Notes under the pieces: model-generated
Seen by the model: the letters and a program-made list of their open reading frames with translations, nothing else
What the model was told of the DNA's origin: nothing
Databases searched by the model: none
From: Azotobacter paspali
GTDB taxonomy: Bacteria; Pseudomonadota; Gammaproteobacteria; Pseudomonadales; Pseudomonadaceae
Length of the DNA stretch: 49,865 nt
Direction: 5' to 3' (one strand)
Assembly (NCBI RefSeq): GCF_042434745.1
Contig: NZ_JBHLSS010000105.1
In this document: one piece after another, positions 7,744 through 16,250 of the stretch
Layout: each line of letters starts with the position of its first letter
Position numbering within the stretch: the first letter of the stretch is position 1
Translations under genes and position numbers: made by a program

Positions 7744-9036
7744 TCAGGGTCGCAGCAGCGCGGCGGCCGCGCGCGGCGCCGAAGGCAGGTAGAAATGGAT
7801 GTAACTGGCGGTCAGCCGGCCGCGCCGGTAGACCGCCTCGGCGGTGCGCCGGTAGTTGGGGCATTCGCCATGGGCGATAGGCGTCAGCGCACAGGCCAGC
7901 GTGGAATGGTGATAGCTGTGCCCGCGCAGGCGTTCGCCATTCAACTCGACTTCCTGCAGTGCCAGGGCGGCCAGTTTCGGCTGCATCCAGGCCTCGCCGG
8001 GCAGCAGGCCGAGCATGGCCGCGCGCCGGCCGTCCAGATCGGTCAGGGCGTCGAGCAGATAGAGCATGCCGCCGCATTCGGCGAGGATCGGCTTGCCGGC
8101 TTCATGATGGGCGCGGATCGCCTTGCGCAGCGGCGCGTTGCCGGACAGCCGCTGCAGATGCAGTTCAGGATAGCCGCCCGGCAGGTAGAGGCTGTCGATC
8201 GCCGGCAGCACGCTGTCGGCCAGGGGCGAGAAGAACGCCAGCTCGGCACCAAGCCGTTCGAGTAGATCCAGGTTGGCCTGGTAGAGGAAGGCGAAGGCGG
8301 CGTCCCGCGCCACGCCGATGCGCACCCCGGCGAGTAGCGGCTCCGGCTCCGCCGGCGCGGGCGCGGCGAAGGCCAGCGGCGCCGGTAAGTCGCCGCCGGC
8401 GTTGGCGGCCAGGGCCTCGGCGGCGGCGTCCAGGCGGGCGTCGAGATCGGCCAGCTCACCGGCCTGGACCAGTCCCAGGTGGCGGCTCGGCAGCTCGATG
8501 TCGGCGCTGCGCGGCAGCGCGCCGTACCAGGGCAGGTGCGCCGGCAGGCTGTCGCGCAGGATTTCGGCGTGGCGGACACTGCCGACCCGATTGGCCAACA
8601 CCCCGGCGAACGGCAGGTCGGGCTGGAAACTGGCGAGGCCATGAGCGACGGCGGCGAAGGTCCGGGCCATGGCCGCGGCGTCGATCACCGCCAGCACCGG
8701 TACGCCGAAGCGCCGCGCCAGGTCGGCGGCGGACGGCACGCCGTCGAACAGGCCCATCACCCCCTCGATCAGGATCAGGTCGGCCTGCCCCGCCGCTTCC
8801 CAGAGCAGGCGCCGCGATTCGACCTCGCCGACCATCCACAAGTCGAGCTGATGGACCGGCGCGCCGCAGGCGCGGGCAAGGATCATCGGGTCGAGAAAAT
8901 CCGGGCCGCACTTGAACACCCGCACGCGCCGGCCTCGGTTGACGTGATGGCGGGCCAGGGCAGCGGTGACGGTGGTCTTGCCCTGGCCGGAGGCCGGGGC
9001 GGCGATCAGTAAGGCCGGGCAGCGGCGTTCGCTCAT
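7744..9036 (-). CDS. cobB: Cobyrinate (hydrogenobyrinate) a,c-diamide synthase
   Basis: CobB (CbiA in anaerobic-pathway naming) amidates the a and c carboxylates of the corrin ring with ATP and glutamine. The 430-residue protein begins with LIAAPASGQGKTTVTAAL, containing the P-loop, and continues KCGPDFLDP and LIEGVMGLFDG, all signatures of the family. The C-terminal amidotransferase domain has YLPGGYPELHL, AECGGMLYLLD with the catalytic cysteine, and a late RGHSYHHS histidine region. The start was placed at ATG 9034-9036, preceded by GGGAGGCTCCG-like sequence. An upstream in-frame start would read through the REP-like region. No corrin-ring-forming genes are in the window, so those must be elsewhere. 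Confidence 0.94.
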   Translation of the reverse strand: MSERRCPALLIAAPASGQGKTTVTAALARHHVNRGRRVRVFKCGPDFLDPMILARACGAPVHQLDLWMVGEVESRRLLWEAAGQADLILIEGVMGLFDGVPSAADLARRFGVPVLAVIDAAAMARTFAAVAHGLASFQPDLPFAGVLANRVGSVRHAEILRDSLPAHLPWYGALPRSADIELPSRHLGLVQAGELADLDARLDAAAEALAANAGGDLPAPLAFAAPAPAEPEPLLAGVRIGVARDAAFAFLYQANLDLLERLGAELAFFSPLADSVLPAIDSLYLPGGYPELHLQRLSGNAPLRKAIRAHHEAGKPILAECGGMLYLLDALTDLDGRRAAMLGLLPGEAWMQPKLAALALQEVELNGERLRGHSYHHSTLACALTPIAHGECPNYRRTAEAVYRRGRLTASYIHFYLPSAPRAAAALLRP

Positions 9037-9078
9037 CGGAGCCTCCCGAGGTCCCGGACGCGAATGGAGGCAACAGCC

Positions 9079-9170
9079 GTAGGGTGGATGGGCCACCTCG
9101 TGGAAAACCGTACAGCGTTTTCCAGCATAAGCTCCACGGTGGGTAAGGCTACGCCGTTACCCCCCCTACG
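9079..9170. repeat. REP-like palindromic segment (GTAGGGTGG family, composite)
   Basis: It starts GTAGGGTGGATGG, contains GTGGAAAACCGTACAGCGTTTTCCA, then GGTGGGTAAGGCTACGCCGTTACCCCCC and ends CCCTACG. Two imperfect hairpins are bounded by the same outer ends as the 7633 element. It lies in the 160-bp gap between cobO and cobB. Confidence 0.65.
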
Positions 9171-9196
9171 AGAGCCGCGTACTTCTACTCGCCGCA

Positions 9197-9808
9197 TCAG
9201 TACTCGATCCCCTTTTGTGCCCGCACCCCGGCCTGGAAGGCGTGCTTGACCAGGCCCATCTCGGTCACGGTGTCGGCCGCCTCGATCAGTCCGGGCGGCG
9301 CGCTACGGCCGGTCGCCACCACGTGCTGGTGCAACGGCCGGGCACGGATGTCGGCGAGCACCGGCTCCAGCTCCAGGTAGCCGTATTTCAGCGCGATGTT
9401 CAGTTCGTCGAGCAGCACCAGGCCGATCGACGGATCGCCGAGCAGTTCGCGGGCCACCTTCCAGGCCTCGCAAGCCCCGTCGATGTCGCGCTGGCGGTCC
9501 TGGATTTCCCAGGTGAAGCCCTCGCCCATCACGTGGTAGCACACCTGCTCGGGAAAACGCCGGAAGAAGGCTTCCTCGCCGGTGCTCGCGGTGCCCTTGA
9601 CGAACTGCACCACGCCGACCCGCATGCCGTGGCCCAGGGCGCGGGCGGCCATACCGAAGGCGGCGCTGCTCTTGCCCTTGCCGTTGCCGGTGTGCACCAG
9701 CAAGAGGCCGTGCTCGTCGCCGGCGCGGGCGATCCTTGCGTCGACCACCGCTTTCTTGCGCTGCATGCGTGCCTTGTGGCGGGCGTCCCGCTCCGGCGAC
9801 TCACTCAT
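9197..9808 (-). CDS. cobO: Cob(I)yrinic acid a,c-diamide adenosyltransferase
   Basis: CobO (BtuR/CobA type) transfers the 5'-deoxyadenosyl group of ATP to the reduced corrinoid, forming the carbon-cobalt bond. The 203-residue product has HTGNGKGKSSAAFG with its unusual P-loop, VGVVQFVKG, and LLDELNIALKYGYL, all diagnostic of this adenosyltransferase class and unlike the PduO type. The N-terminus RHKARMQRKKAVVDARI is the normal charged lead-in. Its ATG overlaps the stop of the BtuM-like gene (ATGA at 9805-9808), tying adenosylation to corrinoid uptake under the upstream riboswitch. Confidence 0.95.
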   Translation of the reverse strand: MSESPERDARHKARMQRKKAVVDARIARAGDEHGLLLVHTGNGKGKSSAAFGMAARALGHGMRVGVVQFVKGTASTGEEAFFRRFPEQVCYHVMGEGFTWEIQDRQRDIDGACEAWKVARELLGDPSIGLVLLDELNIALKYGYLELEPVLADIRARPLHQHVVATGRSAPPGLIEAADTVTEMGLVKHAFQAGVRAQKGIEY

Positions 9809-10389
9809 TCACGCGCGTCCTGCACCCACAGCGTCTTCAGGCGGGTGGCGAAGCCTGAGTAGAGCAGCGCGGCGAGGCCCACGTAGAGGGCCAGGCCGGC
9901 CAGGTTACGCGGATAATAGGTGATCAGGCGCTGCACGAAGCCGGCGAAAGTCGGCTCCGCGTAGCGGCCGGAGAAGAAGTAGAAACCGCCGCCGGAGAAC
10001 AGGTAGCAGACGAAGGCGCTGCAGACCACCGCCAGGCTGAGCCCGGCCAGACTGTCCAGCTTGTCCAGGCTGTCGCGCTGCAGCGCAGCGAAGATCCGAC
10101 CGCCCAGCCACAGCGAGCCGTAAGCTGGTACCAGCAGCCAGTAGGCCGGCGACAGGCACCAGTCGCTCACGCCCATCCAGCCGATGGCGGCGAAGTCGAG
10201 CAGCGAGGCTTCCAGGAACAGCGCCGGGAACGCCCAGCGCGGGCGTAGCAGGACGCCGGCGAGGAAGAATACCGCCCAGGAGCTACTCGGCAGGTTGAGG
10301 GTGGCGAAGTGATGACCGCGGGTCATGGCCATCAGCAGGGCCAGCGCTACGCCGACGATCAGTTGGCCGCGGGAGGACAGGTTAAGCAT
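9805..10389 (-). CDS. btuM: BtuM-like vitamin B12 inner-membrane protein
   Basis: A 194-residue hydrophobic protein with about six predicted helices. It lies between btuB and cobO, 44 bp after the first and overlapping the second by 4 bp. The features AMTRGHHFATLNLP, WAVFFLAGVLLRP and VSDWCLSPAY fit the solitary ECF S-component-like BtuM family. In that family a conserved cysteine in this loop is reported to ligate cobalt and help decyanate B12; here it would be C78. The family call rests on pattern memory, on the cysteine position and on the context of riboswitch, receptor and adenosyltransferase. A generic hypothetical membrane protein is the fallback description. Confidence 0.65.
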   Translation of the reverse strand: MLNLSSRGQLIVGVALALLMAMTRGHHFATLNLPSSSWAVFFLAGVLLRPRWAFPALFLEASLLDFAAIGWMGVSDWCLSPAYWLLVPAYGSLWLGGRIFAALQRDSLDKLDSLAGLSLAVVCSAFVCYLFSGGGFYFFSGRYAEPTFAGFVQRLITYYPRNLAGLALYVGLAALLYSGFATRLKTLWVQDARE

Positions 10390-10433
10390 GCGCGTTCTCC
10401 TTGTGTGGTTCCGGCCCGCCGGCCGGCGGCGCC

Positions 10434-12287
10434 TCACAGCGCCTGATAGCGGACGGTAAGGTATACCGCCTGTCCCGGCTGGTTGTAGCCCAAGGCGGTC
10501 TCGTAATCGGCGTTCAGCAGGTTGGCCACGCGCGCCTGCAAACGCCACTCCGGGGTGATCCGGTATTCGCCGCGCAGGTCCACGGTGGCATAGCCGGACA
10601 GTTCGTTGTCGTTGGCCACGTCATCGTAACGCCGACCCTCGGCATGCAGCGTGGCGCCGACGGCGAAAGCGCCGAAGCGCCTATCCAGTTCCAGGTTGAA
10701 CATCTGCGAGGCGCGGCGCGGCAGCTCGTTGCCGTCATTGTTGCCCGAGCTACTGTTCTCCGGCTCCAGCAAACTGTAGTTGGCGCCCCAGTCCCAGCCA
10801 AGCGAGCGGCCACCGACTTCCAGTTCGAGGCCACGGATGCGCGCCTCGTCGAGGTTCGCCGGACCCTGGATGGAGGAGTCGTAGACGATCAGGTCCTTCA
10901 CCTTGGTGCGGTAGGCGTTCAGCGACCAGTGCCCCCAGTCGTGCGTGCCGGCCAGGCCGACCTCGACGCTGTGGGAGGTTTCCTCCTCGAGATCGGGAAT
11001 GCCGTAGAAGGGGTAGTACAGCTCGTTGAAGGTCGGCGCCTTGAAGGCGCTGCCGTAGCTGACGGTGGCGCGCAGGGCGTCGGTCAGGGCGTAGCCGTAG
11101 GCGATGTTGCCGGTCTCGTGCTGGCCGAACTGCTCGTTGTTGTCGCGGCGCAGGGACACCTGCCAGTCGTGGCGACCGTATTCGCCGAGGTACTGGATGA
11201 AGGCGCCGTTGTTTTCCCGCGAATCCTCCTCGTAGTCGGTGCTGCCGTTGACCTCCTCGCGTTGGTAGTCGACGCCCAGGGTGAGGACGTGGCCCTCGGC
11301 CAGGGTCAGGTCGTTCTGCCAACTGGCGCTGTCGCGGCGGCTGTCGAAGCGCGAATAGAAGTGGCCGTCCTGGTAAGTGTCGGACTTGTCCTCGTTGCGT
11401 CCGGCCTGCAGGGTGACCCGCCAGAAGGCCAGCGGGCTGAAGCGGGCGCGGCCGCTGACCACGTTCTGCTCGCCGTCGGCGTTGGCGGAAAAGCCGGCGG
11501 TGCCGCGGCGGTTCACCTGGTCGTAGTCGTTGTGCGACTTGGCGCGCAGGAAGGTGCCCTCCAGCTCCAGGCCGTTGTCGAAGCGCCAGCCGGCGCGCAG
11601 CGCAGCGGAATGGTTGCGGTAGCCGTCGGCGTCGTTCTCGTAGCCACTGGTGCCGGGGCGCTTCACGTTGATGCCGTCGGTGTCCTCGCTGCTCAGGGCC
11701 AGGCTGTACCAGCCGTGGGCGTTGCCGCCGGAAACCCCGGCGCTGCCGGTGTAGGTGTCGTGGGTGCCGTAGCCGGCGGAGAAGAACGGCTTGGGCGCGC
11801 CGTCGCCGCCCTTGCGGGTGAAGATCTGGATCACCCCGCCGATGGCTTCCGAGCCATACAGGCTGGAGCGTGGCCCACGAACCACCTCGATACGCTCGAT
11901 CATTTCCACCGGCAGATCCTGCCAGGCGGCGGTGCCGGTGGTCACCGAGCCGACCCGTACGCCGTCGATCAGCACCAGCACATGGTCGGACTCGGTGCCG
12001 CGCAGGTAGACGGAGGTGGACTTGCCCGGCCCGCCATTGTTGGCGATGGAGACTCCCGGTACCTGCCTGAGCAGTTCGGACACCGAGTGCGCCTGGCTGC
12101 GCTCGATGTCATCGCGCTCGATGAGGCTCACCGCAGCAAGGCTGTCGCGTAGGATCTGGGCGCTGCGTGCGGCGGTCACCACCGTGGCTTCAAGGCTCAG
12201 GGGCTCGTCGGCCGCCTGGGCTGGGGAAAGGGAAAAGAGGCCCAGCAGCGCGGACGCCGCCGGCCCGAAACAGGGCTTGCGAATCAA
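10434..12287 (-). CDS. btuB: TonB-dependent vitamin B12 outer-membrane receptor
   Basis: BtuB imports cobalamin across the outer membrane using TonB energy. From TTG 12285-12287 the 617-residue protein has a signal peptide ending SLSPAQA-ADE, a TonB-box-like segment LEATVVTAAR, and the plug domain with LLRQVPGVSIANNGGPG, VYLRGTESDHVLVLIDGVRV and IERIEVVRGPRSSLYGSEA. The remainder is beta-barrel, ending in VYLTVRYQAL. The TTG start was chosen because GGAG lies 7 nt upstream and the signal peptide begins there; upstream in-frame ATGs would add an arginine-rich extension inside the riboswitch-to-gene leader. The cobalamin riboswitch immediately upstream supports B12 as ligand and predicts repression by adenosylcobalamin. 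Confidence 0.92.
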   Translation of the reverse strand: MIRKPCFGPAASALLGLFSLSPAQAADEPLSLEATVVTAARSAQILRDSLAAVSLIERDDIERSQAHSVSELLRQVPGVSIANNGGPGKSTSVYLRGTESDHVLVLIDGVRVGSVTTGTAAWQDLPVEMIERIEVVRGPRSSLYGSEAIGGVIQIFTRKGGDGAPKPFFSAGYGTHDTYTGSAGVSGGNAHGWYSLALSSEDTDGINVKRPGTSGYENDADGYRNHSAALRAGWRFDNGLELEGTFLRAKSHNDYDQVNRRGTAGFSANADGEQNVVSGRARFSPLAFWRVTLQAGRNEDKSDTYQDGHFYSRFDSRRDSASWQNDLTLAEGHVLTLGVDYQREEVNGSTDYEEDSRENNGAFIQYLGEYGRHDWQVSLRRDNNEQFGQHETGNIAYGYALTDALRATVSYGSAFKAPTFNELYYPFYGIPDLEEETSHSVEVGLAGTHDWGHWSLNAYRTKVKDLIVYDSSIQGPANLDEARIRGLELEVGGRSLGWDWGANYSLLEPENSSSGNNDGNELPRRASQMFNLELDRRFGAFAVGATLHAEGRRYDDVANDNELSGYATVDLRGEYRITPEWRLQARVANLLNADYETALGYNQPGQAVYLTVRYQAL

Positions 12288-12384
12288 GGTCGTTCTCCGC
12301 CGCGCCACCCGCACGGCCTGAAGGCTGCGAAAGCGGACGGAAAACGGACGGGCAACCCGCGCCGCCCTCCGCACCGCGATGGAT

Positions 12385-12582
12385 CGCTACAGGCCGGTCT
12401 CCGGGCTCACGAGCGAAGCGCCATGCGGCGGCTTTTGAAACTGCGCCTTCCCGTGTCTGAGCAACACAGTGGCTATTGCGGTTTCGCGACTCGTCTACCG
12501 TTGCGGGGGCAGCGCCGGCCTTGCGCCGCGAATGGTCGCGGCACGCACCGGCTTCCCTGTTTCACCCTTGGGGCACCTGAAG
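12385..12582 (-). promoter_or_regulatory. Cobalamin riboswitch upstream of btuB
   Basis: On the minus strand the region contains the B12 box GAGCCCGGAGACCGGCCTG at 12390-12408, nearly identical to the consensus, about 100 nt before the btuB start. Its 5' end has GGTGCC followed by GGGTGAAACAGGGAAGCCGGTG, the usual P3/P4 beginning of the class. The intervening GC-rich helices and the CTGTGTTGCTC segment complete the expected length of about 200 nt. It should lower btuB, btuM and cobO expression when adenosylcobalamin is plentiful, probably by hiding the ribosome site since no clear U-run terminator follows. Confidence 0.92.
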
Positions 12583-12638
12583 CGAGGCGCGCAGAGTAGT
12601 GGAAACGTCCTCCGAGCACAATGCGACGGATCATCCAC

Positions 12639-13369
12639 CAGGGCAATCGCATGAAATGCCTGCCCGATACTGGGCTGGAAAGGTTGTGTGCTTGGTCATT
12701 CTGGCGTGGTCTTCAGATCCAGTGCATTGGCGGCTTGCCGAGTGGTCGGATACCTTCTGTTTCGGCCCCCGGCCGAGTCACTTTTTCTTGCCTGGCCAAG
12801 AAAAAGTAACCCAAAAGAAGGCCACCCCCTCATCCGGCCCTGCGCTTCGCTCCGGGTTCCCTCCCTGCATCGCCGCTCCAGGGGCACGTCCCGCAGGGTC
12901 ATCCATGGCCCATTGCGGCTCTCGCGGCATCCTTGCCGCTCGACCCCTTCCACAACGATTCCGCTTGGCCTCCTGAAGGGGGCATTCGGCGCGGCCTGAC
13001 AAGCCGTGCCGCAAGAGCGAAAGCGCTTTCAGGCAACCCGGAGCCCGACTCCCGTTCAGAAGGCCGAGCGCAGGCGTCGCGTAGAGGGGCGAGCCGCAGG
13101 GAAGCGGCGAGAGTCGTACGAGGGGCATGGACGCCCCTTGTGCGACGACCCTCGGAGCGGCGCCGGAGCGAGGGAACCCCGGCGCAGCTGGGGCAGAATG
13201 ACCGGGCGCGCTTTCTCTTTGGTTACTTTCTCTTTGCGCGCGCCAAGAGAAAGTGACTCGGCCGGGGGGCCGAAACAGTGACTGTCCAGCCCCTCGGCAA
13301 GCAGCCATGCCAAGGCTCACACAACCGTTCCAGTCCGGTATCGAGCGAGCGCTTCATGCGATTGCCCTG
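12639..13369. repeat. Inverted pair of a long dispersed repeat
   Basis: Two arms face each other. The left arm starts CAGGGCAATCGCATGAAATG at 12639. The right arm starts with the same CAGGGCAATCGCATGAA read on the minus strand from 13369. Both then run through ACTGGAAAGGTTGTGTG-like sequence and TGTTTCGGCCCC(C)CGGCCGAGTCAC. Each then has a palindrome (CTTTTTCTTG...CAAGAAAAAG on the left, CTTTCTCTTGGCGCGCGCAAAGAGAAAG on the right), AAGTAACC, and a GC-rich tail around GGGTTCCCTC. A third copy lies at 49559-49865. Frames in this region are not gene-like and differ between copies. No other gene is visible from 12583 to 13413. Confidence 0.8.
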
Positions 13370-13413
13370 GATCATCCACCCTGAGCATCGCTCATGCGCT
13401 CGATGCAGGGTAT

Positions 13414-14160
13414 TCATCGCTCCAGCGCGGCCAGCAAGCGCGGCAGGACACCGCCGGCCGCACCGTGCAGGCAGAGGTCGGCGTGTCGGCTGAGCGGTGT
13501 CGGCTGCGGGTTGATCTCGACCACGAAGGCGCCGCGGCGCTTGGCCTGGAACGGCAGATCGGCGGCCGGATAGACCAGGCTGGAAGTACCGATGCTGAAG
13601 AACAGCCCGGCCTGCAGGCCGGCCTCGCTCGCTTGGGCCAGCACCTCGCCCGGCAGGCTCTCGCCGAACCAGACCACCGCCGGGCGCAGCAGACCGCCGC
13701 AGGCGCAGCGCGGCAGGAGATCGAGCGTTTCCGGCCAGTCGCCGCCGTCGGCCCCGCAGCGAAAGCACTTCAACCGGTGGAGGTTGCCATGCAGTTCCAG
13801 CGGCGCTTCGCTGCCGGCGCGCTGATGCAGGCCATCGACGTTCTGGGTAATCAGCGTGACCCCGGGCGACCGCCGCTGCAATTCGGCGATGAATTCGGCG
13901 ATGGCCAGGTGCGCCGGATTCGGCGCGGCGGCCAGGCATTTTTCGCGGCGCCAGGCGTACCACTCCCAGACGGTGCGCGGATCGGTGCGAAATCCCTCGG
14001 GGCTGGCCAGTTGCTCTGGGCTGTAGCGTGCCCAGAGCCCGGTCTGGGCATCGCGGAAGGTCGGGATGCCGCTTTCGGCGGACACTCCGGCGCCAGTGAA
14101 AAGCACCAGCCGGTCACAGTCGCGCAGGCGGCGGGCGAGATCGGAAATGCCGGCGTGCAT
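13414..14160 (-). CDS. Sirtuin (NAD-dependent protein deacylase) A
   Basis: A 248-residue Sir2-family protein that would remove acyl groups from lysines using NAD. Motifs in order are FTGAGVSAESGIPTFRD (nucleotide binding), TQNVDGLHQRAG and LELHGNLHRLKCFRC (catalytic histidine, then zinc cysteines). These are followed by CACGGLLRPAVVWFGE with the second cysteine pair, GTSSLVYPAADLP and VEINPQPTPLS. YAWRREKC in the helical module has the Tyr-xx-Arg pattern associated with desuccinylase (SirT5/CobB-like) activity. ATG 14158-14160 gives the standard N-terminus. The divergent neighbour is a glutamine amidotransferase. A second sirtuin lies 2.4 kb away; the two are clearly different sequences, not recent copies. 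Confidence 0.92.
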   Translation of the reverse strand: MHAGISDLARRLRDCDRLVLFTGAGVSAESGIPTFRDAQTGLWARYSPEQLASPEGFRTDPRTVWEWYAWRREKCLAAAPNPAHLAIAEFIAELQRRSPGVTLITQNVDGLHQRAGSEAPLELHGNLHRLKCFRCGADGGDWPETLDLLPRCACGGLLRPAVVWFGESLPGEVLAQASEAGLQAGLFFSIGTSSLVYPAADLPFQAKRRGAFVVEINPQPTPLSRHADLCLHGAAGGVLPRLLAALER

Positions 14161-14259
14161 GTTCGGGCTCCTGTTGCGGGAAATAAATGGCGCCTCGACA
14201 GCTATCGAGTCCATCGCATAGGGTGCCTTCTTACACCTACAGTCCGAACCGGTACAGGA

Positions 14260-14967
14260 ATGAAAACCGTCCTAGCCATCCGCCACGTCGCCTTCGAGGA
14301 CCTCGGCGTCTTCGCCCCCGTGCTCGAAGGACTGGGCTACCAGATCCGTTATGCCGACCCTGGCATCCTCGCCGTCGACGAACTGGCCGCGCTGGAGGCG
14401 GAGTCGCCCGACCTCCTAGCGGTCCTCGGCGCCCCCATCGGTGCCTACGATGAAGCCACCTACCCCTTCCTGCAGGCGGAGCTGGAACTGCTCGCCCGGC
14501 GCCTGCACAGCGGCAAGCCGCTGCTCGGCATTTGCCTGGGCGCCCAATTGATCGCCCGCGCCCTGGGGGCCGGGGTCGCACCGATGGGCGTCAAGGAAAT
14601 CGGCTTCGGCGGCCTGCGGTTGACCGCGGAGGGCGCCGCTAGCTGCCTGGCCGCGCTGGGCGACGGCGGTACCGTGCTGCACTGGCATGGCGACATGTTC
14701 GAGCTGCCGCCGGGCGCCACCCTCCTCGCCCGCACCGACATCTGTCCGAACCAGGCCTTCGCGCTCGGCACGGCCGTGCTCGGCCTGCAATTCCATCTCG
14801 AAGCCGATCCGGCGCGGATCGAACAATGGCTGATCGGCCATGCGGCGGAACTGTCCATTAGCGGAATCGACCCGGTGGTCATCCGCCGGCAGGCGAAAGA
14901 GGTGGGAGAAACGCTGCGCCGGGACGGCCAGCAGGTACTGCGCGACTGGCTCGCCGCACAAGCCTGA
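14260..14967 (+). CDS. Class I glutamine amidotransferase-like protein
   Basis: A 235-residue stand-alone GATase domain (GMP-synthase-like family). It carries LGAPIGAYDE in the oxyanion region, LLGICLGAQLIARALGA with the nucleophile cysteine, and LQFHLEADPARIEQW with the catalytic His and Glu, so the Cys-His-Glu triad is complete. Such proteins hydrolyse glutamine or act on gamma-glutamyl substrates; no synthetase partner is adjacent, so the acceptor is unknown. The start is ATG 14260 with CAGGA just upstream; the long upstream extension of this frame is antisense to the sirtuin. It is divergent from that sirtuin and converges on the NlpC gene. Confidence 0.85.
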   Translation: MKTVLAIRHVAFEDLGVFAPVLEGLGYQIRYADPGILAVDELAALEAESPDLLAVLGAPIGAYDEATYPFLQAELELLARRLHSGKPLLGICLGAQLIARALGAGVAPMGVKEIGFGGLRLTAEGAASCLAALGDGGTVLHWHGDMFELPPGATLLARTDICPNQAFALGTAVLGLQFHLEADPARIEQWLIGHAAELSISGIDPVVIRRQAKEVGETLRRDGQQVLRDWLAAQA

Positions 14968-14976
14968 CGGTCCGCG

Positions 14977-15498
14977 TCAAGGCTGGCGCGCCACGGGCAC
15001 GGTGCGCAGCACGCGTCTGGCACCCAGGTAGCGGGCGCGCCAGTAGTCGTCGGACAGACGATCCAGCCGCACGGTGCCGCCGCTGGAGGGGGCGTGCACG
15101 AAGCGCCCCTCGCCCACGTAGATGCCGGCATGGCTGACCCGGCCACCGCCGCCGGTGGCGAAGAACACCAGATCGCCGCTGCGCAAGGCCCCGTAATGCA
15201 CGCTGGGCGCCCTCATGGCGAGCATCTCGCGGGTCGAGCGCGGCAGGCGGATACCCGCCGCCTCGCGGTAGACATAACCGATCAGACCGCTGCAGTCGAA
15301 TCCGGAATCCGGAGTATTGCCGCCCCAGCGATAGGGCGTGCCGACCAGCCCGAGGGCTCGAACCAGCACATCCTCCGCCTGCGGCGAAGCGGGAGGGACG
15401 CCAGCGGACGGAGCCTTGGGCGAGGGAGAACGGGCGGAACAGGCCGCGAGCAGCGCGGCGAGCAGGATCGAGACGAGAAGGCGAGCCTGGACGGGCAT
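14977..15498 (-). CDS. NlpC/P60 lipoprotein endopeptidase A
   Basis: A 173-residue lipoprotein. Its N-terminus has the lipobox LLAAC after a hydrophobic stretch, so it should be anchored in the outer membrane facing the periplasm. The NlpC/P60 domain follows with GTPYRWGGNTPDSGFDCSG (catalytic cysteine), LPRSTREM, SGDLVFF and VSHAGIYVGEGRFVHAPSS (catalytic histidine). These enzymes cleave within peptidoglycan stem peptides. The downstream neighbour on the same strand converges with the amidotransferase at a 9-bp gap. Its close paralogue lies immediately upstream, indicating a tandem duplication followed by divergence. Confidence 0.9.
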   Translation of the reverse strand: MPVQARLLVSILLAALLAACSARSPSPKAPSAGVPPASPQAEDVLVRALGLVGTPYRWGGNTPDSGFDCSGLIGYVYREAAGIRLPRSTREMLAMRAPSVHYGALRSGDLVFFATGGGGRVSHAGIYVGEGRFVHAPSSGGTVRLDRLSDDYWRARYLGARRVLRTVPVARQP

Positions 15499-15584
15499 GG
15501 GCGACAGTCCGGTTGTCGGGTCGCTCTACTCTGACGACGGGCGGCACCTCGCGCAAGCCGTCGTCCAGCCACGCGAAAATACGA

Positions 15585-15614
15585 AGGCCCGATCGCCTCG
15601 GGGCGATCGGGCCT
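15585..15614 (-). terminator. Intrinsic terminator after NlpC gene B
   Basis: AGGCCCGATCGCC pairs with GGCGATCGGGCCT around a TCGG loop, an uninterrupted GC-rich stem of about 13 bp. Read on the minus strand it is followed by TCGTATTTT. It sits between the two NlpC genes, so the upstream paralogue has its own transcript end. Confidence 0.75.
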
Positions 15615-15632
15615 TTGCGGGACGGGAAGGCT

Positions 15633-16250
15633 TCAATCGTGCTGCGCGGCCAATACCAGGGAACGGCCGGCCTGCGCCTGCTTGCTTTCGGACGCCAGCA
15701 CTAGGGCGCGCTTGGCCTGCAAGTAGCTGGAACTCCAGTACGAGTTCTGCAGACTGTCCACTCGCACGCCACCGCTGCGACGGCTGACCGAATGCAGGAA
15801 ACGACCGTTGCCGATGTAGACGCCGACATGGCTGACCTGGCCACGGCCACGGTTGTTGAAGAAGATCAGGTCGCCGGCCTGCAGCTCGTTGCGGGCCACG
15901 CGGGGCGCATCGAGGGTGATCATCTCGCGGGTCGAGCGCGGCAGCTTGATGCCCGCCTCTTCGCGGAACAGGTAGCCGATGAAGCCGCTGCAGTCGAAAC
16001 CGGTGACTGCCGAGTTGCCACCGTAACGGTAGGGCGTGCCGAGCAGGCCGAAACCGCGGGCCAGAATGCTGTCGGCCAATGCCGGTAGGCGGTAGCCGTC
16101 GTTCAACGCGGCCAGATCCTTTTGGCTGGGCTCCTGGATCAGGGATACCCGCTTGGGAGCGGCGAATTCCTGCTGCAGGGCCTGCCCCGCGCAGCCGGTC
16201 AGGAAGACCGTGAGCGCCAGGGGCACGAGGGTTGCAAGACGATTCAGCAT
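15633..16250 (-). CDS. NlpC/P60 lipoprotein endopeptidase B
   Basis: A 205-residue paralogue of the preceding gene: lipobox LTGC, then GTPYRYGGNSAVTGFDCSG with the catalytic cysteine, REEAGIKLPRSTREM, AGDLIFFNNRGRGQVSHVG with the catalytic histidine and IGNGRFLHSVS. It has an extra segment between lipobox and domain and a C-terminal tail (LVLASESKQAQAG) absent from its partner. It is predicted to be a peptidoglycan hydrolase at the inner face of the outer membrane. ATG at 16250 is preferred to the ATG 18 nt upstream because it starts the signal sequence MLNRLATLVPLAL directly. A strong terminator follows the gene. Confidence 0.9.
   Translation of the reverse strand: MLNRLATLVPLALTVFLTGCAGQALQQEFAAPKRVSLIQEPSQKDLAALNDGYRLPALADSILARGFGLLGTPYRYGGNSAVTGFDCSGFIGYLFREEAGIKLPRSTREMITLDAPRVARNELQAGDLIFFNNRGRGQVSHVGVYIGNGRFLHSVSRRSGGVRVDSLQNSYWSSSYLQAKRALVLASESKQAQAGRSLVLAAQHD

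Noticed and set aside
12599..13320. Several short frames between btuB and sirtuin A
   Set aside because: They lie inside the inverted dispersed repeat, differ between copies of the repeat, and are rich in Arg, Ser and Pro without motifs.
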